This document shows, piece after piece, positions 47,001 through 59,469 of a stretch of 64,000 bases of DNA. Made by a program: the position numbers and the translations under genes. A model generated the notes under the pieces. That model did no database searches and was not told where the DNA came from. It saw only the letters and a list, made by a program, of their open reading frames with translations. How positions within the stretch are numbered: position 1 is the stretch's first letter; every line of letters starts with the position of its first letter. The stretch lies in the NCBI RefSeq assembly GCF_028502605.1, contig NC_079232.1:7502001-7566000 (forward strand), written 5' to 3'. The stretch is from Trichoderma breve. Taxonomy: Eukaryota > Ascomycota > Sordariomycetes > Hypocreales > Hypocreaceae.

Positions 47001-49376
47001 TCCCGTACCGTGAGCCTCGACATACGACACGGCCGCTGGGCTGACACCAGCGCGCAGCAGCACGTCTCTGAATAATGCCTTCTGGCTCTTCAGAACAGGA
47101 TTTGTGATGCTAGTGTTGTTTATGTTTTGATTGTTGCCAGTGGACAGCAATACGGCGTGAATGTCGTCGCCATCCTGAATCGCCCTGGCCACTGGCTTCA
47201 ATACCAAAACACCGACAGCCTCACCACGGCAGTATCCGTCCGCGCGAGCATCGAATGTCTTGCATGGACCCGTCTTGCTCAGAAACCCGCCTGTGCGGAG
47301 GGCGTCGAACAAGGCAGTGTTGGTGATCAGATTGGCACCTCCAGCGATAGCCCTCGTGCACTCGCCGACCTGGATCGCCCGGCAGGCCTGGTGTATGGCA
47401 ACCATAGCCGACGAGCAAGCCGTATCAATAGTCTGAGAAGGTCCTGTCCAGCCGAAATGGTGACTCAATCGACCAGCAACAAAGGAGCGGAGCATACCGA
47501 AGCCCGTGTAAGGCGACGATGGGTTGCAAGCCAGATTCAAGGGGTAGTCTGGCGCGTTCATGCCGATGAAGCAGCCGGTGATTTCGCCACCATCGGCCAC
47601 ATCGTGGGTCTCTGCCTCCTGTTGCTGATCTTCTCCAAAGCAGCCGGCTGATTCGAGGGCGTGGTAAGTGGTTTCGAGCAACAGGCGTTGATGTGGATCG
47701 AGGGCCGCAGATTCGCGCTTAGACTTCTTGAAGAACTGATGGTCGAATGATTCGGTGTCTCGTAAGAAATTGCCCACCATCTTCTCGCTTTTACTGGCTG
47801 CGTCGGGAAACCGCTTCGGGTCCAAGTCGCGGAACATGCTCTTACCTGACGATATCGCCTGCCAAAGGTCATCTGCGGTGTCTCCGGCCGCTGTCCGGCA
47901 AGCCATGCCCACGATGGCCACTGCATGCTCAGGATAACTTGTTGGTGTGATTTTTTCGTCTCCTGTTCGGGGTGTGATATCCCATAGCACTGGATGCCTT
48001 GGCGGGTCTCCTTTCTTGAGCTCCAACACTCGCACCACCGCCACATGGTCAGACTTGAGGCTAAGGACGCCATCCAAGGCCGCCAGGGCCTCCTCTTTGC
48101 TGATGATTGCAAGGCCCTTGGCTTGCATTCCCGTAGTGATCATACGTGTAGCCGACTTGCTTTGAGCCATCATACCAACGCCATCCCAGCAAGTCCACTG
48201 GATCGATGTGCTGTTGTCTCCCTGACGTCTCCTCCGTGCAGCTAATCCTTCCAAGAACGAGTTTGATGGCGCATAAGACAACTGGCCGGGAAATCCAACG
48301 AGTTGTCCAACAGAGGATGTCAGGATGAAGAAATCCAATGTGCCTGGTAGAAATAACTTGTCCAGATGGAGGGCGCCCATCACTTTGGGCGCCATATCGT
48401 TGTCCACCTCAGAGGGAGTACAGCGCTCCAATGTGCGGTATCCCGCGACACCGGCTGTGTGAATAACACCCTTTACAGAAGGCAGGGCTAAGTTGTCTAA
48501 GGCTTGCCGCAGAGTCAGATCTGCATCCGGCTTGCTGATGTCAATGGCCAGCACATGTACAATAGCCCCTAAGGTGCGGAGATGATCAATCCGTTTGACC
48601 AATGCGTCGGTATCAGCATCTTTCTCTTCGTTGTTGAGAACAGGCAAACCACGACGGGACACCAGTACAATGTTGCGAGCCCCTCTCTCCCCCATCCAAG
48701 TCGCAGTCTCCAAACCTATGCCTCGGGTCCCGCCCGTGATCAGGTATGTGCCCTTGGGATCAAGACTTGGCTTTACACCGGCCCCTTTTGTTTCAATGTC
48801 CTGGAACGGTTGGAGCCTCGCAGTCTGCGCCACTCCATTGGAGACTTTGACGACATCGAAGCCCTGGGCATATTTTATAGCGGAAAGCGGAAAGCGTCCT
48901 TCGTCTTCCTCGATCAGTCCGCCAAAGAGATCTGGTATTTCCATCTTCATTGCGCGTGCCAGTCCATAGAGAGGTGCGTAACCCAGTTCACTGATACCAG
49001 AATCTTTGGTGATGACTGAAAACAGCTTATAAGCCGTGCCTCTCTTGGCCTGGGTGTGTTGTTGCAGCATCTGCGCAGCAGCAATGAGACTGGTGCACGA
49101 TTTAGTCGCCGCTTCATAGACCCCGTACTTGTCATTCACCGCCTGAGGAAGATGAACGACAATTGCATCAGGCGTTAACAATGGCGCTATCTGCTCAACT
49201 TCTCTGGCAATGGCTGTTTTGTGGCCCTCTTCGGCAAGTTGGCTTTGGTATGCTGACAAGATTGTGTCATGCTCCCCTTCGCCAGCGAGAAAGACTACTT
49301 TCTCAAATTGAAACGGTTTGCCGGATAGTGTAGCCGTCGTCCAACGGACTTGGTGATATAGCCCGTGTGTGCTCAT
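41061..49376 (-). CDS. Iterative type I PKS, order KR-KS-AT-PT-ACP-ACP-CMeT-TE
   Basis: Exons 49376-46415, 46365-45930, 45866-45856 (putative 11-nt micro-exon), 45801-45452, 45367-41165 and 41105-41061 give about 2,668 residues. KR (about 1-470, with its structural subdomain): TGGTRGIG 214-221, Lys331, Ser354/355, Tyr368, Asn372. KS (about 483-915): DTACSS Cys654, EAHGTGT His789, VGHSEG His828. AT: GHSFGE Ser ~1109. PT: GHIVVGSSLCP His ~1450, DNFLQ Asp ~1630. ACPs: Ser ~1821 (GTDSL) and ~1934 (GADSL). C-methyltransferase: EVGAGTGG ~2224. TE: GGYSVGG Ser ~2497, DGNHFSMM His. KS, AT, PT, tandem ACP and TE are of non-reducing type, expected to form a C-methylated, PT-cyclised aromatic product. 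No SAT is present; ATG 49376 (MSTHGLYHQVRW) opens directly into the KR. The last 59-nt intron gives the C-terminus VNTWASTLAGLLGP. The AT-region splice is uncertain. Confidence 0.93.
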
Positions 49377-52175
49377 GACTGATGTTGTTTTCCCAATCAA
49401 AAGAATTGTTATTTGGGGAAATGTGCCATTAACAAGGTTCTTCAAAGTGTGTTGAAACGAGAAGTTGTTGCAATAAGCAAAAGTGAACTCAATCAAAGCT
49501 ACGACTTCGATTGTAGAACTATATATACCAGTCGCGAGTGTATCGACTTGGTGATTTAGCCGGAGGAATATAAGAATACCCCAGAAAGAAGTGATGTCAA
49601 ATCGTGATACGGCACGTATGCCCTTGCAACAATCTGACGCTAGCTATGTGCCAGATGTCAACGAAGCTACAGCTATCAGGGTATTGTATCAGCTTAGTTT
49701 CTATTACGTTTGTAGCTTCATTGCCTGATGCATACTGTGCAGGTTACGAGTATATTTCTAATCAAGATAAGAGTGTTGGTGAAGTGGCAACAGCTAGTGA
49801 TAGCAATCTATCTTTTACGTTCTGAGATACAGTTGGAAAGCTTTAAAATAGTACGCAGTTAGTATTCTTTCCATTTACATAAGAAACTAATTATATATTA
49901 TGTTCTTTATAGTATAAGCTAAATAGTAATTTTGCTTTATACTATTGTTTATATAAATGTTTAATTCTTAAATAAATATTAAGTAGAGCTATAATAGTTA
50001 GCTTAAAGGCAACCTATACCCTAGCACTATTAATAGTTATTAAAATGGAAATATAATATAAATACTTTAAGTTATATTTAAGGGTTTTATATTATAAAAT
50101 AATATCCCAATGATATCTTTACATATATATATTAAAAAAGAGTATACAAAAGCAATATAATTATACTCATAGAAATATATACTAAATATATATTTTATTA
50201 GCTTTTAAAATACCTATAGTTAGTATATCACAACCACAGTGTGTAGTTCACTATTACTTAATACTTTCATTTTATTATACAAAAAGATAATTTACACAAG
50301 TATATATAGACGAAAGAGGTAAATAAACAAACTAGGATTATATTCCATCAATACAAAACTCTTCAAGTATAATGATTTATGATAAATCACCAGTAGATAT
50401 TTAACCAAAGCAACACAATGTATTCCCTTGCAACCCCTAGTCCAGTCTAGTGGCTCCTACACTACTTTGTATCACTTACATAACTTTCTTTAATGGCTAC
50501 GGCTTACTTTATTTCTAACCTTGTTTGGTGTGTTGTAGTTTGTACCCAACGTAGGGTTGCAGCTGACGGATAAATCGGCATCTTGATAAGTGTAAACGGC
50601 GATCCTTACCAAGAGTAGTATCATAATATCCCTACTCTATCAACTCGAGAGATTCCATCACATTTGTCTATCGGAATTCGCAATACCAAGGGGTGGATAA
50701 AATACAACGTTGGTTATCACATCGATGCTCCAGGGTCTAGACTAGCGGCATTCGCTCCCCGCTGCCTAACGCAGGGCAGAATCTAACGGTTAATGCGGCA
50801 GCTGCGGCACCCTGATAAGCGTGGATGACGATCACTACCAGTCTCAGTATTGTTAGCATACCCGATTCGTCAATTTATAGAGATTTTATAATTCTTATCT
50901 GTCAGATTGTACCTGGCCCGTGTGTGTCAGATAACTGCAGATCTGACACGTATGCTGCAGCAATTATTCATTATCCTTGTTTCCTGCGCATCTCTTGCCG
51001 TGTCTGATAACTACAGGCCTGCCTTGTAGTAGAGTAGGAGGTAGTAACAGCAGCAGTCGCAGTGTTTACTATCCTTGGCTCCCGAAACTGTGCCTCGGCA
51101 TGTAATCTTAGATACTGCAGGGTTAACGCAGACCCTGTGGAGTGCGGTTTATTATCCTTGTTTCCTGCACTGTACCTAGCGTGAAGTGTCAGATGACAAT
51201 ACACCTAACTATCAGTACTAGACTGCGGAGTATTTCATCATCCGGCTTCTCCGGCCCGTGCCTAGTGCATAGTGTCAGATTCCTGAAGACGGCCTAACTA
51301 ACGATATTGTAGTACTCCGCAGTCTACTAACCTGCGGAGTATTACAATGCTTGTTTTCTGGAATCTGGCGTAAGGTTTAGGCAGGGATCCCCATAGGGCG
51401 TTAATGACGACTATCACTTACTCTACCCATGACATACTCGTACCCGAGTCTGTTTGAACATCCTACCCTAAAGACTCTGTTCAAGTGTGCAAATTTCACC
51501 AAAACTAGATACAATAGAGGCTACGATTTATGCCTTCTCCAAATGTCCAATTGACAATTTTAAGAACTATTCAATATATCAGTGAGTTTTGGAGAGAGAG
51601 CAGCACGAATTTGAGTATTTTATGTAGCTATTCTATTTCATTGAAAGAATTGAGCGGCGGAGTCTCCGATCTACTGTCTGTTTTTTCGAGGAGGACGAGT
51701 GTGGTAACCTTCCTATGTTAGCATAACACTATGATCAAAACTCCCCACTGCTAAAGTATACGAGGGAATACGGTATGATGGTGAGTCGTGCATTTGGCCA
51801 GTAAGAGTTGTGGAAGGGCATGAGACAATGGCTGGTTGAAAGTCATCAAGTATCGTATAGCCGTTGACCGGATGGATGTTTAAGGCGAGACGCTGGGTGT
51901 CCGAATCCGCTCTGTCCTACGGATCAGTTATATACCATATGGTCCAAGGAGTTACTGACGGGCCTTGAGTCACAACGATATTAGAGATTCTATCTTAGCC
52001 TACTACTTTGATTCACAAATTAATCTAGTACAGACACGCTGCGATCTTTAGTGTCAATTTGGGAGAAAGCTCAATAGCTTTGCAGTCTCTTGAACTAATT
52101 ATTTGTGCACAAATGTTGATCCCCTTATTGTCATCGATGTATCTCGCGGGGCTTGCCAATTTGACAGACTGAACT
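49377..52175. other. PKS upstream region, AT-rich block and degenerate repeats
   Basis: A strongly AT-rich block runs from about 49,840 to 50,420, followed by diverged repeats (separate entry). The rest to the P450 stop shows no coding frame with motifs. No gene recognised in 2.8 kb, unusual inside a cluster. Confidence 0.55.
50560..51450. repeat. Array of diverged short repeats
   Basis: Related units recur. ATTATCCTTGTTTCCTGC appears at about 50969 and 51150, with weaker versions at 51055, 51238 and 51345. GTGTCAGATAACTGCAG-like words lie at about 50922, 51000, 51186 and 51270. A third family (CTGATAAGCGTGGATGACGATCAC) lies near 50580, 50812 and 51395. CTGCGGAGTA with its inverse TACTCCGCAG lies at 51313-51341. 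Copies differ at many positions, so this may be an old, RIP-mutated repetitive sequence. Confidence 0.5.
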
Positions 52176-54294
52176 CTAGTCTGTTGATGACTGCTTGCGT
52201 TTTTTTATTCTGCAATTGAAACCTTCCTGCTTGAAAAAAAAGCCGTTCTCCACCGTTAGAGCTTTGGGGTCGATGATTTGAATCTGCAATTCTCTGTCAA
52301 TAGCAGCTCCAATGTTCCAACACTCGGGGACATGGCAACTTGCCTCGTAGTTGAGAATCAGAAAAGGTATTAACTTCTTAACCTCAAACAAGCCAATGTA
52401 CTTTCCAAGACACACACGTCTCCCGGCGCCAAACTGTGCTGACCGTTAGTTCCAATACAGTTCAAGGGCCTAATCCACGAACTCCAACACTTACGGTGAG
52501 TATGCTCTGCTCAAGTTTCTTCTTGTGACCTTCGCCACCAAGCCATCTCTCCGGACTCCAATCTTCTACGTTCTCGCCAAATGTGGGTTTGTGTCGGTTG
52601 ACCACGTATGGGTTACCACCGACGAAAACGCCTTCCGGCAGATACTTGCCCATTACGTCAACTCCGCCGACGGGAACAACCCGCTCAAAGGGAAGAGCAA
52701 ACGGTGGATGTATGCGCACAGCCTCTTGGACGCATGCGTCCAGATATTCCAAATCGCGGACCTCGTTCCATTTTGGATATGGACGAGAGAGATTTGCAGC
52801 GTCTAGTTCACGCTGCAATGCTTGGAGCGTGTCCGGATGACTTACCAGGTTGTCTGCGAAAAGATTAACCGCCTATTTCTTTTGCTCGCTACACATGACT
52901 TACTACAAGATTGTTAGCCCGTTATACACAAAGTAATTAGAGGGAGATGAACCTGATTGATCAGGCTTTAATGGCACATACCACAGAATCGTTCGCATTA
53001 CAGAGCCAACTGAATCAGAGCCTGCTATAACATTCGAAAACGTCCAAGCAGTTGACGCCCTGTAGATTGTATTAATAACGGCTTATAAATATCCCAAGCA
53101 CCGCAAGTGAGGATATTCCTACCATGGTGGCAAGTCTGGGTTAGCCCGGTGAATCTCAAGGAAGCGAGATAGAAAATCCTTCCCGCTAGTTTGCGTGCCA
53201 GCGTCGTCGTTGCCGTCCAGTCGCTCTCGAATGGCTTTGCTCACAACCCCAAGAATTGACATTCCCGGAGTCCGTCTAAAGCTGTGGACAATCTTGTTTT
53301 TATAGAACCAGGGGTCCAGCCAAGGAATCTGTGTCATCTGGGGAACATGTTCAGTAAGATTACATGAGTCATCAACAGAAGCACCCAACAAAGTACGTAC
53401 TGGTGCCGCAGTCTTCATGTAGTTGAAAATAGCGTCTAGCATTCCCTCATCATCCCGGCCTTGATCAAGGAATCCGTATCGTTTGGAAAAGGACATGGTT
53501 CCCATAACATCAAAGGCGAAATATTGCACCCATTTGCCAAAGTCGAGTATTTCCGTCGTGCCCACGAAGCGCTTGTCTAGCTGTTCAGACAGACAGGCAA
53601 GTACATCATCGACCAGTCCTTCGAATGTGACAGTGTTCGAGAGTGAAAAAAGCGGAGCAATTGGACTTTTGAGCCTCTTGTGCATTTGTTCGTCTTGTGT
53701 GTTGAATACCAGTAGCATAGAGCCACGCTCACTAGAATATGGACGCAATGCACTGTAAAAGTCACTCTAAGAGAGAGAAACCTATTGTTAGCATTGCATC
53801 ATTCTAGACACTGCGGTAAAGGTCCAGGACAAGATACAAACCTTGGGAAACCCGGACCTAATCGGATAGATTGTCTGAATAGCTTCGGGGTTGCTGACAG
53901 ACACCATGTGAGGCCCAATCCGTACAATGTCGCCATATTTGGCATGAACAGCCTGGTGATATAGATGTGCACGCCCGGTTCTCACCCACCAGACCCTTTG
54001 CAAGTTAGTGAGGCTGGCCAAGAAGGGCCCTGGAATATGTCTCAACGACCACCAGGTTTGAAACAGGTGCACAAAGACAACAGCAATCGTCGCTACCACA
54101 GCCAGCCACAAAAGCCGAACTCCATAGAAATCATCTCTGAAACTTGAAAATAGCTCTGCCGATGCATTGATGGCAGTTACGAGCGTCTTGTTCATTGTGC
54201 CCATCCAAGACAACCAATGCCTCGCAAGTTCCTGTTGGAAAATAAATAAACTTGACACTAAATGTTGTAGTTTACAAATGGATCCGTCTGGCAT
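52176..54294 (-). CDS. Cytochrome P450 monooxygenase 1 (pisatin-demethylase-like)
   Basis: Clear exons are 54294-53842, 53766-53401, 53337-53123, 53059-52982 (or to 52953), 52853-52495 and 52433-52176. A membrane anchor ([18 protein letters not shown]) is followed by the Pro-rich hinge [10 protein letters not shown], then [17 protein letters not shown]-helix: [19 protein letters not shown]. Exx[18 protein letters not shown] region: DWSPERW. Heme loop: [11 protein letters not shown] with the Cys ligand. An internal ATG (MGTMNKTLV) is an alternative start. The junction after the I-helix is a problem: donor 52981 with acceptor 52854 shifts the frame. A weak donor at 52952 or a two-intron solution restores it, or the gene carries a one-base defect. 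ER-bound oxidase, likely tailoring the polyketide. Confidence 0.85.
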
Positions 54295-55700
54295 AAATAG
54301 GGCAACTGTTTTTCAGTTGTTAAAAGCGACTAAATAACGATGATGTAACAAAGGTTTTTTCCATTTATGATACAAATCAGGTCACTTTGGCTAATGAAGC
54401 CATTGGCAAAATGTAAAAATGTTCAATGTAATATCAATTTACTAACGCCAAATAATCCTTACCAAAAACATTCGATAATAGCATGATGTTTAGACATTTA
54501 CTTCTACAGCCAAGTACATTTCTAATCATGCAATGCATTTCATCATCACTCTCTCTGTGACTAATAGTCCATGCTATTTTGAAGTCTGAATTGGAAGCGT
54601 ACACTATCTTGCTTCAAGCTAGCGACTAAACAAGAAGGTTACATATTCATATCCTTGTGGCATGTATATCGGTGAGAGATTACGAAGTCCGAAATTTAGT
54701 TCCATCTCGGAGTGAGTTGTCAACTACCCATGGAAAGGCCACGTTCCTCCCGCTCTGCAACCTCAATGCATTACAGCAGATAAGCAATGTCAAGGCAACT
54801 ACGTTGTAACAGAAAAGCCTCCATTAACCAAATGTAAAATAAGATTTAAATAAAAAGTGGATATAAAATAAATAAATAATAGTATTTAAGTAAATATATA
54901 TTTATAGAAATTTAATAAATTCTATTTAATTTTAATATTATTCCTTATAATATAGAAAGTTTTTTAGATTTTATAAACTATTTTTAATTTCAAATATTAG
55001 TTTTTGAATAAAAGAAATAAAAAGTTAAAATGTATAAACTAATATATAACTTATTTTTTCTTTATTTTCCTTATTTTGTATATCTTTTTAAAAAGAAAGA
55101 AATATATAAAACAGGGATTTTTAAAGTACATTTAATTACAAGCGGCAATATAACTATTTAAAGTAATATATTTACAATTATATTTATATAATTAAGATTT
55201 TTGAAATATATAAAATATCACTATATATAGATTTTCCCAACCATTAGATACTAGGATATAAGGTGAGTTGTTGCTTTTGCGTCCCACTGTAGTAGGTATT
55301 AGTGGAGATAGCACGGAAACTAACCGGAACCCGATATCACCTGCTTGGGCAGAGATCGTGGGGGCACCTGGTCTCTTCGCGTCTTACATGCATACGGCTA
55401 GTCAGAGATCGCCCGGGTAAATGGTCGTTTTCCGCTTCCATATTTGGCAACCAATCTCGCTCTGTCTTACATGCATGCGACCTTTCGGTAACCCCTGTGT
55501 TCTCCACCACCGGCTTACAAAAGTTCTCAGGTACCTGAGACGTCACTTAGATAAATGAATCTTGGGATATGACATTACAATAACTTCTTGTATGAGAAAC
55601 GTGGTTGAAATAGTATTATCAAGCCAATTGCCTGCTTGAGAATCCTCTGGAATAATTGCTTCCAACAGAATCTATCAACACTCGCAGAACAACCGCAACA
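54295..55700. other. Divergent P450 / O-methyltransferase spacer with AT island
   Basis: An extreme AT-rich block spans about 54,830-55,250. Near 55360-55480 a TCTTACATGCATACG/GCATGCGAC sequence is repeated. No gene recognised. Confidence 0.55.
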
Positions 55701-57125
55701 ATGGGATCATCCACTCGATCAGTTGATGATGTTCTCAAGACCTTGAATTCCATCAAACCAGAGGACTTCGCAGCCGATGGTGATCGAAGCAACGTCCTCC
55801 TGGCTGCGTATGCTCTTGTAAGCCGCCTTGAGACGCCCTGGGAGGCTGTTGCAAGGCTGTGTATGAACCAGGCAAGTCCAAGACATCCCCGGCTTCCTTC
55901 TACAAGTATTAACGTTGTGCTATTATGAAGCCTGCTCTTGAAGCCAGCTTGAAGGTGGCCAAAGATTTGCAGTTGTTTGAGAAGTGGCATGAGAGAGGTG
56001 ATGGGCCAGAAAAAAGTGACACCTTGGCGGACCTGGTTCAGTGTGATAAGCAGCTCTTCTGTAAGTCTTTGCACTTGGACAACAAAATCATACCCTGAGA
56101 ATGGGAGAAAAAGCCTCAGCACAGAAGCCACTGACATCAAGTAGCTCGTATTCTGCGGCATTTGGCAGTGAACCATATTCTTCAAGAAGTTTCGGCAAGT
56201 GTGTACAAGCCTACGGCCTTCTCTCTGTCTCTCCTCCAGCCCGTCTTCGGGGAGTGGATCAATTATCTGTAAGCTGAAACCCTACTATCACAAATTACGA
56301 TGCTAAACCGCTACCGCAGGTATGATGCTGCCATTCCTTGTTTCCATCGGATGCCAGAGTATCTTCAGAAAACACGTTACCAGACGCCTATAGACCCTGA
56401 TGATGGCGTGTTTCAGTATGCCAAAGATTACAAGGGAGATTTGTTCAAATATTACGCAGATCATCCCAAAGAAGGCGCATCCTTCAACCATGTCATGGGA
56501 GGTGTCATGGCCAATCAGGCCAGCTGGGTGAACATCATCCCTGCTGAGGCCTTTATCAATGGTTCGGATCCTAGTCAACCGCTCATTGTTGACGTAGGAG
56601 GAAATGTTGGTCATGATATCGAGAAATTCCGCAAGGAATTTCCAGAGACGGCTGCACGGCTGTATCTGGAGGACAAGCCCGGAGTGATTGCACTGTCAAA
56701 GTGCCCTGACCCCGTGAACAAAATTCCTCACGACTTCTTCCAGCCCCAACCAATTAAAGGTGAGCGATTGTGTGCCTCTAACAAGACTCAACCGCTGACA
56801 AATCTTTGCAGGTTCCCGTGTCTACTACATGCATGGTGTTCTGCATGACTGGGCTGATGAGCCGGCTCGCAAGATCCTCCAAATGCTCCGGGATGCTCTG
56901 AAGCCTGGTTACAGCAAACTTCTGATTCATGATCACATAGTCCCAGAGGTCTCAGCCCACCCACATGCGACATCGTACGACTTGACCATGATGGTTTTGG
57001 TTGCAGGGCTAGAAAGGACCGAAAGCGCCTGGCATGCTTTGCTTCAGTCAGCTGGATACAAGGTCATCCGGGTATGGAGATCGCCTCTGGCAGCCCAAGC
57101 TATCCTGGAGGCCGAGTTGGCATAA
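55701..57125 (+). CDS. SAM-dependent O-methyltransferase
   Basis: Five exons (55701-55871, 55931-56060, 56142-56268, 56320-56759, 56812-57125) join in phase to about 393 residues. The first intron has a GC donor (CAG|GCAAGT). The N-terminal dimerisation/winged-helix part reads ARILRHLAVNHILQEV. The SAM loop is LIVDVGGNVGHDIEKF. The catalytic His lies in YYMHGVLHDWADEPARKIL, and LLIHDHIVPE supplies the supporting acidic residue. This is the Methyltransf_2 (plant-COMT-like) family that methylates phenolic hydroxyls, including aromatic polyketides in fungi. It lies between two P450 genes in the PKS neighbourhood, so a tailoring role is likely. Confidence 0.92.
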
Positions 57126-57619
57126 GTTTCGAAAGGATAGATGGACACACTCCCAATACTGTATACTGTGTCGCATGACTCCTCACGCAGAATGTTGTGG
57201 TGGATCCTTAGAGTACTATAGTCGATAATACATATGACGCAAACCAATATCATCGTCGACTTGCTTCGCACTTTCAACTATGCTAGAAAGAAGTGAACAA
57301 CAAGTGCAATATATCATATAAGTGCTTCATGAATTTTTTACTAATAGCTGAGCAAGAAGTGTGCAATAGAATAAGGGCCGCAAAGTGATTATGTGCATAT
57401 CATCACATTGCAAAAATATTATCGTAGCACTTATTTCTGGCATTATAGTCCATTTCTGCACGTCTATATTGCCCAATATTGACTCTGTTGCTTTGTTCCT
57501 TTCTACAAACTTTATTGTAAGTCATTATGCTACGAGCATTGATTTTGCTATTCATGATGTACTGAGTGGCCAATATTATAACGGCAATAAAAAGGTCGTA
57601 GTATTCAGCGCGCAAATGT
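57126..57619. other. Convergent 3' spacer
   Basis: AT-rich region between the O-methyltransferase and the second P450. No gene recognised. Confidence 0.5.
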
Positions 57620-59469
57620 CTAATTTATGACCACCCTGACGCCTTTGCTTTCCTTCTTAGGCATAGGAACAAACAAATCGTAGTCATATTTCACGTCATC
57701 AATACCCGTTTCATACAATTTCGTTCGCGGAAAGACACGCAAGGTCAGAGCCACTACCGATAAGAACAAGTTACAGTACGCCAGACTTGAGTATGGATGA
57801 ATTAGTAGCCATTGCAGATCTGTGAATGCGGAAACTTACTTCATTCCCAAGCACACCCTGCTGCCCTTAGAGAACGACGTCAAGCTACTCTCCATTCGGC
57901 GCCGTTGAGCTTCCTCTATGTCGAGCCATCGTTCAGGCCTAAATACATTCGAATCGGGGAACACTTCTTCGTTGTGGTGATTGATAGCATTGGACATGCC
58001 CATAGGTGTGCCGGATGGAATAACATATTTGACTTCGTGGCCATTGAATTGGCCTTGGTATATTAGATTTTCTTTGGATGCAATTCTGGGTATTCGGGCT
58101 GTGACGCCATAGGAAAGTCGCAAGCCTTCGGTAATGACTGCACTAAGATAAGGCAAATTTTCAAGAGCAACCCATGTTAGGCTGATGGCATCTGCATCCT
58201 GTAATTCTTTTGTCAACCGCTCTAGGATTTCAGGCTGATTCAGGAGGTAAAACGTGATGACAGTTAGAGTCCACTATGCGAATGTTAGAACTTTAGGCTA
58301 TGTCTGAGTTTGAGCTATCAGTCTTACCGCAGTCGTCTCAGTACCGGCCGAGATCATGGAGAAGCCTTCGCCACCTAGTCGGTAGTCCGTTTTCTCTTCA
58401 TCTGGCAAAGAGGAGCCGAGTATCGCCGCAAAAATACTCGCACGATCCTGTACTTTGCCAGACTCGTGCTCTTGTTTAGCTTTGCGTACGCGAGCAGGCA
58501 TTCTCTCATTCGACTCTGCCAACATTTTTGCGATATCCTCTCTCATGTATTTGGCAAATAGCGGAGCAATGTTGGTGAGAATTTTCAGAGGCGGAAAAAA
58601 ACGGAAAACGTACGTAGTTCCGAGAATCGCTCCCAAAGGTTCCCTAAAATTTGGATACCAGGTTTCCTTCACATAATCCTTTCAGCACGATGTGATGTAC
58701 ATCTCTTCCAATGAGACTCATTCTTACCTGCGATATAAATCCAAAAGGCTCTCCAAAGCAGTAGCCCGAAATGACATCTGAAGTAAAACAGCTGTAGGAT
58801 GTGGTCACGTCCAATGGATCTCCATTTTGTTTGCCTTTGACTGTTAGAAGCTGCCTCGGAATCTTGTTCTTTGTCATTTGACCTACCTAAACGTATCATC
58901 TTGTCACATAGTTGGTCGACGAGCTCCCTGATATTGGATTCAAGCTTCAAAATCTGTGCTCGTGAGAAAAACTTGTTCATCGCGCTCCGTCTGATCCGAT
59001 GATGATCGTGATCCAGGGTCGCGAACATGGACGAAACGATTGGCCCAGCGACGAAGTTCAAAAAGTGTTGCTGTTTATCACGCTTGCGGCCTCCACCGGC
59101 ATAGATCTCATCAACAAATGCTATGTCATCAAAGTGCAGCTCCTCGGGATTAATGCGCACAACAGGACCTAATTAACAACATCAGCCATGGCTACTGGCG
59201 TTTCGACGCCATATCATTTTACCATAAATCTCATGCATTCGTTTAATCTCGTGCGTGTACCTCCCATGTAGAATTAGATCATACCAGGCTTCATAGAGGA
59301 ATGTTGCAGCTGCAAGCTTCGGACCAGGTATGTGGTTGAGAGGATGAAAGGGTGAAATGTTATACAACGCCCAGAGTATATAATACGCTATCCACAGACC
59401 AGCAAGGCCTATGAGATTAGTCTGTGTAAGGAATCCATTAAGGATGCCCAACACAGCTGGAACACCCAT
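57620..59469 (-). CDS. Cytochrome P450 monooxygenase 2 (trichodiene-oxygenase-like)
   Basis: Six exons (59469-59223, 59168-58887, 58840-58728, 58678-58328, 58273-57840, 57785-57620) join in phase to about 530 residues. An N-terminal anchor (LIGLAGLWIAYYILWALY) precedes HPLNHIPGPKLAAATFLYEA. EIYGPVVRINPEELHFDD and HHRIRRSAMNKFFSR are typical of this fungal P450 group. I-helix: SMISAGTETTAWTLTVITFY, with the A-G-x-E-T-T oxygen-binding element. ExxR: ITEGLRLSYGV. FRPERW precedes the heme loop FSKGSRVCLGMN. The C-terminus includes FPRTKLYET. ER-membrane oxidase, possible tailoring enzyme. Confidence 0.93.

Noticed and set aside
41157..48969. Many plus-strand frames of 60-174 codons opposite the PKS
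   Set aside because: Shadows of the PKS coding strand, without motifs of their own.
49377..49496. In-frame 40-residue N-terminal extension of the PKS, and a possible hidden SAT exon upstream
   Set aside because: The extension begins at TTG without an ATG, and 49.4-52.1 kb shows no SAT-like coding sequence.
50560..51450. CRISPR-like or origin-like array
   Set aside because: Repeat units are diverged and unevenly spaced, there are no associated genes, and the genome is eukaryotic.
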